DNA from: Quatrionicoccus australiensis
GTDB lineage: Bacteria > Pseudomonadota > Gammaproteobacteria > Burkholderiales > Rhodocyclaceae
Length of the DNA: 64,000 bases
Direction: 5' to 3'
NCBI RefSeq assembly: GCF_020510425.1
Contig: NZ_JAHBAH010000001.1
Location: forward strand, 992,001-1,056,000
Under the pieces are notes generated by a model that had not been told where the DNA came from, ran no database searches, and was given only the letters and a program-made list of their open reading frames with translations. Numbering within the stretch: position 1 is the stretch's first letter; every line of letters starts with the position of its first letter. Positions 20,501 through 28,545 of the stretch are shown one piece after another. Position numbers and translations under genes: made by a program.

Positions 20501-23500
20501 TGGCGACGGCAACGACACCCTCGATGGTGGCGCCGGTATCGACACCCTCATCGGCGGCGCAGGCAACGACACTTACATCGTCGATGTCGCCGGCGATGTG
20601 ATCTCGGAAACATCAGGGACAGACACCGTCATCGCAAAACTGGCGAGCGGCACCTACACACTGGCCGCCGGCCTGGAGAACCTGACCCTCTCCGGCAGCG
20701 CCGCCATCAACGGCACCGGCAACGCCGATGCCAATACGATCACCGGCAATGCCGCCGCCAATATCCTCGACGGCGGCGCCGGCGCTGACACCCTGATCGG
20801 AGGGGCCGGCGGAGACACCTATGTCGTCGACGTTGCGGGCGATGTCGTGCAGGAAACCAGCAGCCTCGCCAGCGAAATCGATACGATTCAGTCAGGCATC
20901 ACCTACAGCCTTGCCGACATGAATAACGGCAATCAGCTGCAGTACGTCGAGAAGCTCACCCTGACCGGTAGCTCAGACATCAACGGCACCGGCAACGCCC
21001 TGGCCAATACGATCACCGGCAACACCGGTGCCAACATCCTCGATGGAGCGGGCGGGATCGACACCCTGATCGGTGGTGCCGGCAACGACACCTACATCGT
21101 CGACCTGACGGCGGCGGGGGCACTGCAGGACACGGTCAGTGAAATCCCCACCACCGACACCGGCGACACACTGCAATTGCGCGGCACGTCAGGCAACGCC
21201 GCCGCTGTCACCCTGACGCTCACAGCCACCCTGGAGAACCTCGACGCCAGCGCTACCGGCACCAGCAAACTTAACCTCACCGGCAACACCGCCGCCAACA
21301 TCCTTACCGGCAACGATGCGGACAACGCCCTGGCCGGCCTGGCCGGAAATGACACGCTCTACGGCGGCGCCGGCAACGACACCCTCGACGGTGGCATCGG
21401 CAACGACAGCCTCATCGGTGGCACCGGCAATGACACCTATCTGGTCGACAGCACCGTTGACAGCATCACCGAAGGCAACGACGCCGGCACAGACCTCGTC
21501 AAGGTTGGCATTGCCACGGCCAATGGTACCTATGTTCTGGGTGACAACATCGAGCAGGCCACGCTGACCAACACCGTCGCCTACAACCTCACCGGCAATG
21601 CTCTGGACAACACCCTCACCGGCAATGCGGCAGTCAATACCCTGATTGGCAATGACGGCAACGACACCCTCGATGGTGGCACCGGCATCGATACCCTGGT
21701 CGGCGGCACCGGCGACGACACCTACATCGTCGATGTCGCCGGCGATGTGATTTCGGAAACATCAGGGACAGACACCGTCATCGCCAAACTGGCGAGCGGC
21801 ACCTACACCCTGGCCGCGGGCCTCGAGAACCTGACCCTCTTTGGCAGCGCAGCCATCAACGGCACCGGCAACGCCGATGCCAATACGATCAGCGGCAATG
21901 CCGCCGCCAATATCCTCGACGGCGGCGCCGGCGCTGACACCCTGATCGGTGGTGCCGGCGGGGACTCCTATGTCGTCGACACTGCGGGCGATGTCGTGCA
22001 GGAAACGAGCAGCCTTGCCGGCGAAATCGACACGGTTCAGTCAGGCATCACCTACAGCCTTGCCGACACCACCAACGGCAATCAGTTGCAGTACGTCGAG
22101 AAGCTCACCCTGACCGGTAGCGCTGATATCAACGGGGCCGGCAATACACTCGCCAACACGATCACGGGCAACACCGGTGCCAACATCCTCGATGGAGCGG
22201 GCGGGATCGACACCCTGATCGGTGGTGCCGGCAACGACACCTACATCGTCGACCTGACGGCGGCGGGGGCACTGCAGGACACGGTCAGTGAAATCCCCAC
22301 CACCGACACCGGGGATACCCTGCAATTGCGCGGCACATCAGGCAATGCAGCCGCCGTCACCCTGACGCTCGCGGCCACCCTGGAGAACCTCGACGCCAGC
22401 GCCACCGGCACCAGCAAACTCAACCTGACCGGCAACACGGCCGCCAACATCCTCACCGGCAACGATGCGGACAACGCCCTGGCCGGCCTGGCCGGCAATG
22501 ACACGCTCTACGGTGGTGCCGGCAACGACACCCTCGACGGTGGCATCGGCAACGACAGCCTCATCGGTGGCACCGGCAACGACACCTATCTCGTCGACAG
22601 CATCGGTGACAGCATCACTGAAGGCAACGACGCCGGCACTGATCTCGTCAAGGTCGCGATCGCCACCGCCAACGGCACCTACACACTGGGTGACAACCTC
22701 GAGCAGGCCACGCTGACCAATACGGTTGCCTACAACCTCACCGGCAATGCTCTGGACAATGTCCTCACCGGCAATGCGGTCGCCAACATCCTGAACGGTG
22801 GCGACGGCAACGACACCCTCGATGGCGGCACCGGGATCGACCGCCTCATCGGCGGGGCCGGTAACGACACTTACATCGTCGATGTCGCCGGCGATGTGAT
22901 CTCGGAAACATCAGGGACAGACACCGTCATCGCAAAACTGGCGAGCGGCACCTACACACTGGCCGCCGGCCTGGAGAACCTGACCCTCTCCGGCAGCGCC
23001 GCCATCAACGGCACCGGCAACGCCGATGCCAATACGATCACCGGCAATGCCGCCGCCAATATCCTCGACGGCGGCGCCGGCGCTGACACCCTGAGAGGGG
23101 GGGCCGGGAACGACACCTATGTCGTAGACACCTTCGCCGACATCATCACCGAAGAGGCTTCCGGAGGCATTGACACGGTCAAGGTGGCCATCCCCATGTT
23201 CGGCGGTTACTACACTCTCGGCGCCAATCTCGAAAACGCGCGCCTTGAAAACGATGTCTATGTTGCTATTGACCTTCTCGGCAATGGACTGGACAACATT
23301 CTGACCGGCAATGATCGGATCAACACCCTTGACGGTGGTGCCGGTGCCGACACTCTCATTGGCGGAACCGGCAGCGACACCTATATCGTCGACCTCACCT
23401 CGGCCGGGATGTTGCAGGACAAAATCATCGAAACCTCAACCACGGATTACGGCGATTTAATTCAGTTGCGAGGCATCTCCACCAATACCACTGCCGTCAC

Positions 23501-25445
23501 TTTGACCCTCGCGGCCTCCCTGCAATTCATTGAAGAAATTGACGCTGGAGCTACCGGCACCAGTAAACTCAACCTCACCGGCAATGCCGCTCGCAACACC
23601 CTCTTTGGCAATGATGCCGACAACGTGATTTTGGGTCTTGCCGGCGACGACGTTCTCCAAGGTTATGCCGGGAACGACACGCTCGATGGCGGAGCCGGTC
23701 GCGACATCCTTCTCGGCGGGCCTGGCAACGACACCTATATCATCGATTCTCTTGCTGATGACATTTACGATGAGGACTACACCCATTTTGGCCTCACCGG
23801 CCCTCAAGTTGACACGGTGATGATTGCCATCGCCACCGCCAACGGCACCTACACCCTAGGCGACAACCTCGAGCAGGCCACGCTGACCAATACGGTTGCC
23901 TTCAACCTCACCGGCAATGCTCTGGACAACGTCCTCACCGGCAACGCAGCAGTCAACACCCTGATTGGCAATGGCGGCAACGACACCCTTGATGGTGGCA
24001 CCGGGATCGACACCCTCATCGGTGGCGCCGGCAACGACACCTACATCGTCGACAACCTCCTTGACGTCATCACGGAAGTCGGCAGCGAAGGGACGGACCT
24101 GGTCAAGGTAGCCATCGCCACAAGCGGCGGCACCTACAGGCTCGCAGAGAATGTTGAGCATGCAATGCTGATCAACGCAGTCGCCTATAACCTGACCGGC
24201 AACTTGCTGGACAACACCCTGAGCGGCAACGATCTGGCCAATATCCTCGATGGCGGCGTTGGCGCCGACCGGCTTGTCGGCGGCAAAGGCAACGACATTT
24301 ATCTGGTCGATAACTCGTCAGATGTCGCTGTCGAAACCTCCACGCTGACAACCGAAGTTGACCTGGTGAAAAGCAGCGTGACCTACACCCTCTCCGACAA
24401 CATCGAGAACCTGACTCTGCTCGGCGTCAGTCACATCGACGGCACGGGCAACGCGCTGATCAACACCCTCACCGGCAACAGTGGCAATAACCGACTCGAT
24501 GGTGGCAACGGTGCCGACATCCTGCTGGGCGGAGCCGGCAACGACACCTACGTTGTCGACAACCTGGGGGACAAAGTCTACGAAACGACAGCAAGCACCA
24601 GCAGTATCGACGCCACCGGCGTCGATACCGTTGAAGCCTCGGTGACCTGGACTTTGGGCAACTTCGTTGAAAATCTGACGCTGACTGGCATCAGCGATCT
24701 CAACGGCACGGGGAACGCACTTGGCAACCTTCTTACCGGCAACGACGGCAACAACACACTCGACGGTAAGGCAGGCGTAGATACCTTTATCGGAGGATTG
24801 GGCAACGACACCTACATCCTCGACCTGAGTGCTGAACTGGCCAATGTCACCGAACAGGCGGGGGAAGGCGACGACACCATTGTGATTGGCTTCTCCAACA
24901 CATCTACCTCGGCAATCGATATCGATCTCTCGAACCTGACGTCTCACCCCAACTTCGTGAACTTCGAGAATCTGACACTCACCGGAACAGGCCTCTTCAA
25001 CCTGACAGGCAACGATGATGCCAACACCCTGATCGGCAATGCCAGCATTAACGAACTGGAAGGCAATGACGGGAACGACCTGATCCAGGGCAAACTGGGC
25101 AATGACGTCCTGACTGGCGGTACGGGCAATGACACCTTCCGGTTTGATACCGCCCTGAATGGCAGCACCAACGTCGACACCATCACCGATTTTGCCCACC
25201 TTGAGGATGTCATCCAGCTGGAAAACAGCATCTTCACCAAGCTGACTGCAACCGGCAGCTTGTCCAATGCCAATTTTGTTGCTGGCAATGGGGTGGCCGT
25301 CGATGCCAACGATCACATCCTCTACAACACGACGACTGGCAAGCTTTACTACGATGCAGACGGCAACGGTGCCGGCGCGGCCGTCCAGTTCGCAACCCTG
25401 ATCGGCCAGCCGACACTGACCGCGTCCGACTTCGTCATTTTCTGA
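17514..25445 (+). CDS. Giant RTX calcium-binding repeat protein
   Basis: A 2643-residue acidic protein. Residues 1-110 form a Tyr-rich N-terminal domain without a Sec signal. From about residue 115 on it consists of GGxGxDxLxGGxGNDTY-type RTX nonapeptides alternating with beta segments (for example GTYTLGDNLENATLTN). These repeats bind calcium and fold into beta-rolls after secretion. The last 80 residues (FDTALNG, TDFAHLEDVIQLENSIF, ending SDFVIF) are a typical type I secretion C-terminus. No hlyB/hlyD/tolC-type exporter is in the window. No enzymatic domain is recognisable, so a surface layer, adhesin or biofilm role is inferred. The preceding 17381-17513 gap is AT-rich and presumably holds the promoter. 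Confidence 0.9.
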   Translation: MAIATAYYPTIMSNAQTWYGYVTIATSNQIQISSGDYVQNYYGSGFTYAYDQIVAGTVSSTDYYEFGRKIYDIKGGSYSAVTVANYVNSGNANGLISYIFQNDDTFNGSAYNDLLNGYTGNDSLKGNGGDDTLEGGAGNDSLDGGTGNDSLSGGTGDDSYVIDSTGDSVTENPGEGTDLVKVAIATANGTYTLGDNLENATLTNTVAYNLTGNALDNVLTGNAAVNILNGGDGNDTLDGGAGIDSLIGGAGDDTYIVDVAGDVISDTSGTDTVIAKLASGTYTLAAGLEKLTLSGSAAINGTGNADANTITGNAAANILDGGAGADTLIGGAGGDTYVVDVAGDVVQETSSLASEIDTVLSSITYSLADTNNGNQLQYVEKLTLTGAADINGTGNALANTITGNSGANTLDGAGGIDTLIGGAGNDTYIVDLTATGALQDTVSEIPTTDTGDTLQLRGASGNAATVTLTLAATLENLDASATGNSKLNLTGNTAANILSGNDADNALAGLAGNDTLDGGAGNDSLDGGIGNDSLIGGTGNDTYLVDSASDSVSEGNDAGTDLVKVAIATANGTYTLGDNLENATLTNAVVYHLTGNSLDNVLTGNAAVNTLNGGDGNDTLDGGAGIDSLIGGAGDDTYIVDVTGDVISDTSGTDTVIAKLASGTYTLAAGLENLTLFGSAAINGTGNADANTITGNAAANILDGGAGADLLIGGAGGDTYVVDTAGDVVQESSSLASEIDTVQSSITYSLADTNNGNQLQYVEKLTLTGSSNINGTGNTLANTITGNTGANTLDGAGGIDILLGGAGNDTYIVDLTATGALQDTVSEIPATDTGDTLQLRGTSSNAAAVTLTLAATLENLDASATGASKLNLTGNTAANTLTGNDADNALAGLAGNDTLDGGAGNDSLDGGIGNDSLIGGTGNDTYLVDSTGDSVSEGNDAGTDLVKVAIATANGTYTLGDNLENATLTNAVAYHLTGNSLDNVLTGNAAVNTLNGGDGNDTLDGGAGIDTLIGGAGNDTYIVDVAGDVISETSGTDTVIAKLASGTYTLAAGLENLTLSGSAAINGTGNADANTITGNAAANILDGGAGADTLIGGAGGDTYVVDVAGDVVQETSSLASEIDTIQSGITYSLADMNNGNQLQYVEKLTLTGSSDINGTGNALANTITGNTGANILDGAGGIDTLIGGAGNDTYIVDLTAAGALQDTVSEIPTTDTGDTLQLRGTSGNAAAVTLTLTATLENLDASATGTSKLNLTGNTAANILTGNDADNALAGLAGNDTLYGGAGNDTLDGGIGNDSLIGGTGNDTYLVDSTVDSITEGNDAGTDLVKVGIATANGTYVLGDNIEQATLTNTVAYNLTGNALDNTLTGNAAVNTLIGNDGNDTLDGGTGIDTLVGGTGDDTYIVDVAGDVISETSGTDTVIAKLASGTYTLAAGLENLTLFGSAAINGTGNADANTISGNAAANILDGGAGADTLIGGAGGDSYVVDTAGDVVQETSSLAGEIDTVQSGITYSLADTTNGNQLQYVEKLTLTGSADINGAGNTLANTITGNTGANILDGAGGIDTLIGGAGNDTYIVDLTAAGALQDTVSEIPTTDTGDTLQLRGTSGNAAAVTLTLAATLENLDASATGTSKLNLTGNTAANILTGNDADNALAGLAGNDTLYGGAGNDTLDGGIGNDSLIGGTGNDTYLVDSIGDSITEGNDAGTDLVKVAIATANGTYTLGDNLEQATLTNTVAYNLTGNALDNVLTGNAVANILNGGDGNDTLDGGTGIDRLIGGAGNDTYIVDVAGDVISETSGTDTVIAKLASGTYTLAAGLENLTLSGSAAINGTGNADANTITGNAAANILDGGAGADTLRGGAGNDTYVVDTFADIITEEASGGIDTVKVAIPMFGGYYTLGANLENARLENDVYVAIDLLGNGLDNILTGNDRINTLDGGAGADTLIGGTGSDTYIVDLTSAGMLQDKIIETSTTDYGDLIQLRGISTNTTAVTLTLAASLQFIEEIDAGATGTSKLNLTGNAARNTLFGNDADNVILGLAGDDVLQGYAGNDTLDGGAGRDILLGGPGNDTYIIDSLADDIYDEDYTHFGLTGPQVDTVMIAIATANGTYTLGDNLEQATLTNTVAFNLTGNALDNVLTGNAAVNTLIGNGGNDTLDGGTGIDTLIGGAGNDTYIVDNLLDVITEVGSEGTDLVKVAIATSGGTYRLAENVEHAMLINAVAYNLTGNLLDNTLSGNDLANILDGGVGADRLVGGKGNDIYLVDNSSDVAVETSTLTTEVDLVKSSVTYTLSDNIENLTLLGVSHIDGTGNALINTLTGNSGNNRLDGGNGADILLGGAGNDTYVVDNLGDKVYETTASTSSIDATGVDTVEASVTWTLGNFVENLTLTGISDLNGTGNALGNLLTGNDGNNTLDGKAGVDTFIGGLGNDTYILDLSAELANVTEQAGEGDDTIVIGFSNTSTSAIDIDLSNLTSHPNFVNFENLTLTGTGLFNLTGNDDANTLIGNASINELEGNDGNDLIQGKLGNDVLTGGTGNDTFRFDTALNGSTNVDTITDFAHLEDVIQLENSIFTKLTATGSLSNANFVAGNGVAVDANDHILYNTTTGKLYYDADGNGAGAAVQFATLIGQPTLTASDFVIF
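18051..23090 (+). repeat. 1149-bp tandem repeats within the RTX gene
   Basis: The same GTCAAGGT landmark recurs at 18051, 19200, 20349, 21498 and 22647, exactly 1149 bp (383 codons) apart. There are four full units and a partial fifth that loses similarity near 23090. Units are nearly identical at DNA level, with scattered synonymous and conservative changes, indicating recent duplication or gene conversion. Confidence 0.9.
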
Positions 25446-25451
25446 TCATTA

Positions 25452-25476
25452 CGGCCCTCGGTCATGCTGAGGGCCG
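25452..25476 (+). terminator. Hairpin after the RTX gene
   Basis: Eight-base arms CGGCCCTC/GAGGGCCG with a 9-nt loop, 6 nt after the stop. There is no long T run, so it may be a weak or factor-assisted terminator. Confidence 0.5.
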
Positions 25477-25512
25477 ATTGCCACGACCAAGCCGGCTGCA
25501 ACAAACGCTGCG

Positions 25513-25539
25513 GTTTTTGCACTTTTCTGCGGGTCGACC
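25513..25539 (-). repeat. Bipartite motif copy, minus orientation
   Basis: On the minus strand GGTCGAC, 12 nt, GCAAAAAC: an exact match to the interspersed motif, between the RTX gene and cytochrome b561. Confidence 0.6.
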
Positions 25540-25567
25540 GCCCGCCGCTGCGCACACCGCTCCAACA

Positions 25568-25617
25568 TGGAGCAATTGTTCAGTTTTTGAACAGTCGACC
25601 GGGCAACATGCGTTGCA
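25568..25617. repeat. Right direct repeat flanking the RTX gene
   Basis: Partner of 17332-17380. It overlaps the 3' end of the cytochrome b561 gene and carries a TGTTCA/TGAACA inverted repeat with a 5-nt loop. Confidence 0.6.
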
Positions 25618-26113
25618 GCGTGCCGTCACGCTGCCAGACATGCTTGAGCGCGCCGGCGACATGCAACGCGATCAGCCCGCCGCCGCCCCAGACAAAGGCG
25701 AAATGCAGCAGCTTGAAGGCGCCGTTCAGGCCCTCGTCCGGCCAGCCGGCTTTGGCCAGCTCGATGCCGAAGAACTTGATGGCGTAAGGCGTGAATGACG
25801 AGGCCAGGTAACCGGCCAGCGGCGCGACGAACATGAACAGGTAAAGCCCGTGGTGCACCGCCGTCGCCAGTTGTGCCTCCCAGCCATTGCCGAGCGCGGC
25901 CGGCGGCCGGTGCGTACGCCGCCAGGCAAGGCGCACGACAACCAGCAACCAGGCGAGCAGGCCAAGCGATTTGTGCAGGCTGTAGGCCGCGCTGCGCTCC
26001 GCCCCCTTGGGCAGTTCGGTCATGCTCAGACCAAGCCAGAGCAGCCAGACGATGAGCCCGGCCATCAGCCAGTGGAGCAGCATCGCCGGCCAGGTATAAC
26101 GGGCATTGCTCAT
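25580..26113 (-). CDS. Cytochrome b561
   Basis: A 177-residue four-helix membrane protein of the bacterial cytochrome b561 (CybB/DiHeme) family. Candidate haem ligands are the His residues in AMLLHWLMAG, AYSLHKSLGL, AVHHGLYLFM and LIALHVAGALKH. It starts inside the stop of the YVTN propeller gene (4-bp ATGA overlap), so it is the last gene of the pedF operon. Such cytochromes pass electrons between quinones and periplasmic carriers. Here it may link the alcohol dehydrogenase chain to the quinone pool (inference). Confidence 0.85.
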   Translation of the reverse strand: MSNARYTWPAMLLHWLMAGLIVWLLWLGLSMTELPKGAERSAAYSLHKSLGLLAWLLVVVRLAWRRTHRPPAALGNGWEAQLATAVHHGLYLFMFVAPLAGYLASSFTPYAIKFFGIELAKAGWPDEGLNGAFKLLHFAFVWGGGGLIALHVAGALKHVWQRDGTLQRMLPGRLFKN

Positions 26114-27036
26114 TGGATGGCCACTCCCCAGGGCAGTTCGCCGACGGCGATTTCTGCCAGTTTTTTCAGGTTGACCGCATCGATCACGCTGACGCTGCCG
26201 GAGCGCCCGTTGGCAACGTAGAGCTTGCTGCCGTCCGGCGTGATCGCCATGTTCCATGGACGTTTGCCGACCTCGATGGTGGCCAGCACGGTATGGCTGG
26301 CGACATCGATCGCCATCACGCTCGGGTCGCGCCCGTTCGAGACGAAAACGCGCTTGCCCAACGGGTCGACCGCAATCCCGTTGGGAAACTGACCGGCCGT
26401 GATTTCAGCCAGCACGCTACGGCGGGCGACATCGATCACATAAACCTTGCCGGCCAGTTCGCTGGCCACGTAGGCACGGCTGCCGTCGGGCAGAAAACCA
26501 ATGCCGCGCGGCCGTTTACCGACCGGAATACTGCCCACCTGCTTCTGCTTGGCGACATCGATCACATCGACCTGCTCGGCCTCTTCGGCACTGACGTAAA
26601 GCCAGCGCCCGTCCGGGCTGAACACCGCATGCTCGGGGTTCTTGCCGGCCACCTTGATGCGCGCCAGTTCGTTGCCCTGCGGTGCCGAAAGCAGCACGAC
26701 GGCGTTATCATCCTCGACCGCGACCGCCAGCCGCCGACCGTCCGCCGACAGGCTGACACCTTCCGGCGATGCGCCGACCGGCACGCTCTTGAGCAGCTTG
26801 CCGCTGGCCAGATCGACAATCAACAGACTGGCCGTTGTCGCATCGGTCAGGTAAAGATGCTCCTTACCGGCCGCAATACCGCGCGGCCGCTGGCCGACGA
26901 CGATGTCGGCGAGACGGGCGTCACTGGCCGTATCGATGACGCTGACGCTGGCCGACTTCTCGTTCGGCACATAGGCGAGCGGCCCGGCCAGGGCGAGACT
27001 GGAACAAGCGAGCAATAATAGAGCAAGTAGGCGCAT
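26110..27036 (-). CDS. Periplasmic YVTN beta-propeller protein
   Basis: A 308-residue secreted protein: signal peptide residues 1-17, then about seven repeats of the YVTN type (SVSVIDTASDARLADIVVGQRPRG, VGKRPRGIGFLPDGSRAYVA, GKRPWNMAITPDGSKLYVAN). This matches the beta-propeller proteins commonly encoded with PQQ-dependent alcohol catabolism genes. Their molecular role is unknown; a scaffold or chaperone function in the periplasm is usually supposed. It lies 8 nt after the binding-protein gene and overlaps cytochrome b561. Confidence 0.85.
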   Translation of the reverse strand: MRLLALLLLACSSLALAGPLAYVPNEKSASVSVIDTASDARLADIVVGQRPRGIAAGKEHLYLTDATTASLLIVDLASGKLLKSVPVGASPEGVSLSADGRRLAVAVEDDNAVVLLSAPQGNELARIKVAGKNPEHAVFSPDGRWLYVSAEEAEQVDVIDVAKQKQVGSIPVGKRPRGIGFLPDGSRAYVASELAGKVYVIDVARRSVLAEITAGQFPNGIAVDPLGKRVFVSNGRDPSVMAIDVASHTVLATIEVGKRPWNMAITPDGSKLYVANGRSGSVSVIDAVNLKKLAEIAVGELPWGVAIQ

Positions 27037-27044
27037 GATCGTCC

Positions 27045-27893
27045 TCAGACCGGCTGGTAGGAAATGCCGTGGCGGCGGAAGATGGCGGCGACCGTGCCGT
27101 CAGCTTTCAGCTCGCCGAGCGCCTGCGCGATGGCCTCGGCCAGTTCGCGCTCTTCCGCCTTGACAGCCATGCCGAGCGGCCAGCCATCGACCTTCAATTC
27201 GGCGAATTTCGGCAGGTCGACCGCGATGCGATCATCCGGGCGCAAGGCGGCTTCCAGCTCGGCACGCGTTGCCAGCACCGCTGACACCTGACCGCTGCGC
27301 AAGGCCGCGGCGGCTTCGCCGACGGTGCCAAAATGCACGACATTCTCGCGCAGGCGACCGTTCAACGCGCTCAGCAGGAAAGAGTCGGCGAGCGAGGAAG
27401 TCTCGACGGCGATCTTCTCGCGCGTGAAGATTTCCAGCGCCACCGCGGCCGAACCGGCGAGCGCCGGGACGCGCTGCGGATTGCGGGCCAGGGCCAGGCT
27501 TTCGCGGTGATAGGCGCCGAAGATGCGGACCTTGTCGTTGGCCCTGGCGAGATATTCGTCCACCGGCACATGCATCATCACGTCGGCCGGCTGGGTGCCC
27601 AGGTAATGCCCCTTCCAGACCATGTTGCGCAGGTCGTCGTTCATGTCTTCGTCGGCGTTGTAGCCGACGACTTCGGCGCTCAGGCCGAGCTTGCCGGCGA
27701 TGGCACGGGCCAGGTCGGCGTCGATGCCCTTGCCGCCGGCCATCGCGTAAGGCGGAAAATCGTTATAGACGGCGACGCGCAGGCGGCCGCGCTGACGGAT
27801 CGCGGCCAGGCCGTCACCGGCCAAAGCCGGCAGCACGGCAGCGAAGGGCAGCAGGGCAAGGCCCTGCAGCAGACGGCGGCGATCATTCTTCAT
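27045..27893 (-). CDS. Quinoprotein-associated solute-binding protein (MxaJ/XoxJ-like)
   Basis: A 282-residue family 3 extracellular solute-binding protein with a twin-Arg-like N-terminus (MKNDRRRLLQGLALLPFAAV) and mature start LRVAVYNDFPPYAMAGGKGIDADLARAI. The NADEDMNDDLRNMVWKGHYL segment is characteristic of the quinoprotein dehydrogenase-associated group that includes MxaJ and XoxJ, thought to help mature or activate the PQQ enzyme. It overlaps pedF by 11 bp. The dehydrogenases themselves are some 25 kb away in this window. Confidence 0.85.
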   Translation of the reverse strand: MKNDRRRLLQGLALLPFAAVLPALAGDGLAAIRQRGRLRVAVYNDFPPYAMAGGKGIDADLARAIAGKLGLSAEVVGYNADEDMNDDLRNMVWKGHYLGTQPADVMMHVPVDEYLARANDKVRIFGAYHRESLALARNPQRVPALAGSAAVALEIFTREKIAVETSSLADSFLLSALNGRLRENVVHFGTVGEAAAALRSGQVSAVLATRAELEAALRPDDRIAVDLPKFAELKVDGWPLGMAVKAEERELAEAIAQALGELKADGTVAAIFRRHGISYQPV

Positions 27894-28311
27894 GGACAGT
27901 TTCCAGCCAGGTGCGGATCGCCCACATCGCTTCCTGGCTCAGCGTACCTTCGAACGGCGGCATGTAAACACGGCCGTCGCGCACCGAACCCTTGCGGATG
28001 CGCTGCAGGAAGATTTCGTCGCCTTCGTCGCCCTGCGGCAGGTAGCGCAGGTCAGGTGCGATGCCGCCGGAGACGGCGCCGAGGCCGTGGCAGCGGGCAC
28101 AATTCTGGTTGAAGGCGGAATCTCCGATGCGCGTTGCGGTCTTATCCTTGCGGTACGGGTTGGCCGGCAGGAAATCGGCGCCGAGATTCTTCAAGCCGGT
28201 GGTGTCGACCGCCTGCGGCACGACGTCGCCGTGGGCGAAGACCTGGGCTGCGGCAGTACCGAGAATGAGCGCGGCGGCAAGCGCGGCGAGGTGGCGGGCG
28301 GAATGTTTCAC
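27883..28311 (-). CDS. pedF: Cytochrome c550 PedF-like
   Basis: A 142-residue periplasmic monohaem cytochrome c, the expected electron acceptor of PQQ ethanol dehydrogenase. Signal peptide is residues 1-26 (cleavage before HGDV). The haem motif CARCH is at residues 71-75, the likely axial Met117 in VYMPPFEG. The AHGDVVPQAVDTTGLKNLG start and NPYR segment match the PedF group. It is first in an operon with the MxaJ-like, YVTN and b561 genes, under a sigma-54-type promoter at 28360-28375. Confidence 0.9.
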   Translation of the reverse strand: MKHSARHLAALAAALILGTAAAQVFAHGDVVPQAVDTTGLKNLGADFLPANPYRKDKTATRIGDSAFNQNCARCHGLGAVSGGIAPDLRYLPQGDEGDEIFLQRIRKGSVRDGRVYMPPFEGTLSQEAMWAIRTWLETVHEE

Positions 28312-28359
28312 ATTGTCTCCTTGGTTAGGTTCGGGTTGCAGCTTTTGTGCAGCACGTTC

Positions 28360-28375
28360 TGCAAGCCCTGTGCCA
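28360..28375 (-). promoter_or_regulatory. Sigma-54 promoter of pedF
   Basis: Minus strand TGGCACAGGGCTTGCA: -24 GG and -12 GC with the required 10-nt spacing and near-consensus flanks. It lies 49 bp before the pedF start. Confidence 0.8.
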
Positions 28376-28426
28376 GGCCGCCCGTGACGTCATGAATGCA
28401 AGTAAACACGGCAGATCGGGGTGTAT

Positions 28427-28442
28427 TGGCATACCATTTGCT
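28427..28442 (+). promoter_or_regulatory. Possible sigma-54 promoter of the activator gene
   Basis: TGGCATACCATTTGCT has GG and GC at the right 10-nt spacing, 104 bp before the activator's ATG and facing it. It is somewhat weaker than the pedF promoter. Autoactivation would follow if functional. Confidence 0.5.
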
Positions 28443-28545
28443 GAGAGTTGCACAGCAGTGCTCGATACATTGCTTAGAAAAAGTGCAGGTGTTACTTTTT
28501 GCAACAACACAAAAATAAAAATCGTCCGACCAAACCGGAGGAGAG

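Noticed and set aside
18051..23090. CRISPR-like repetition
   Set aside because: The repeats are long, in frame and coding (RTX nonapeptides), with no short unit/spacer pattern and no cas genes.
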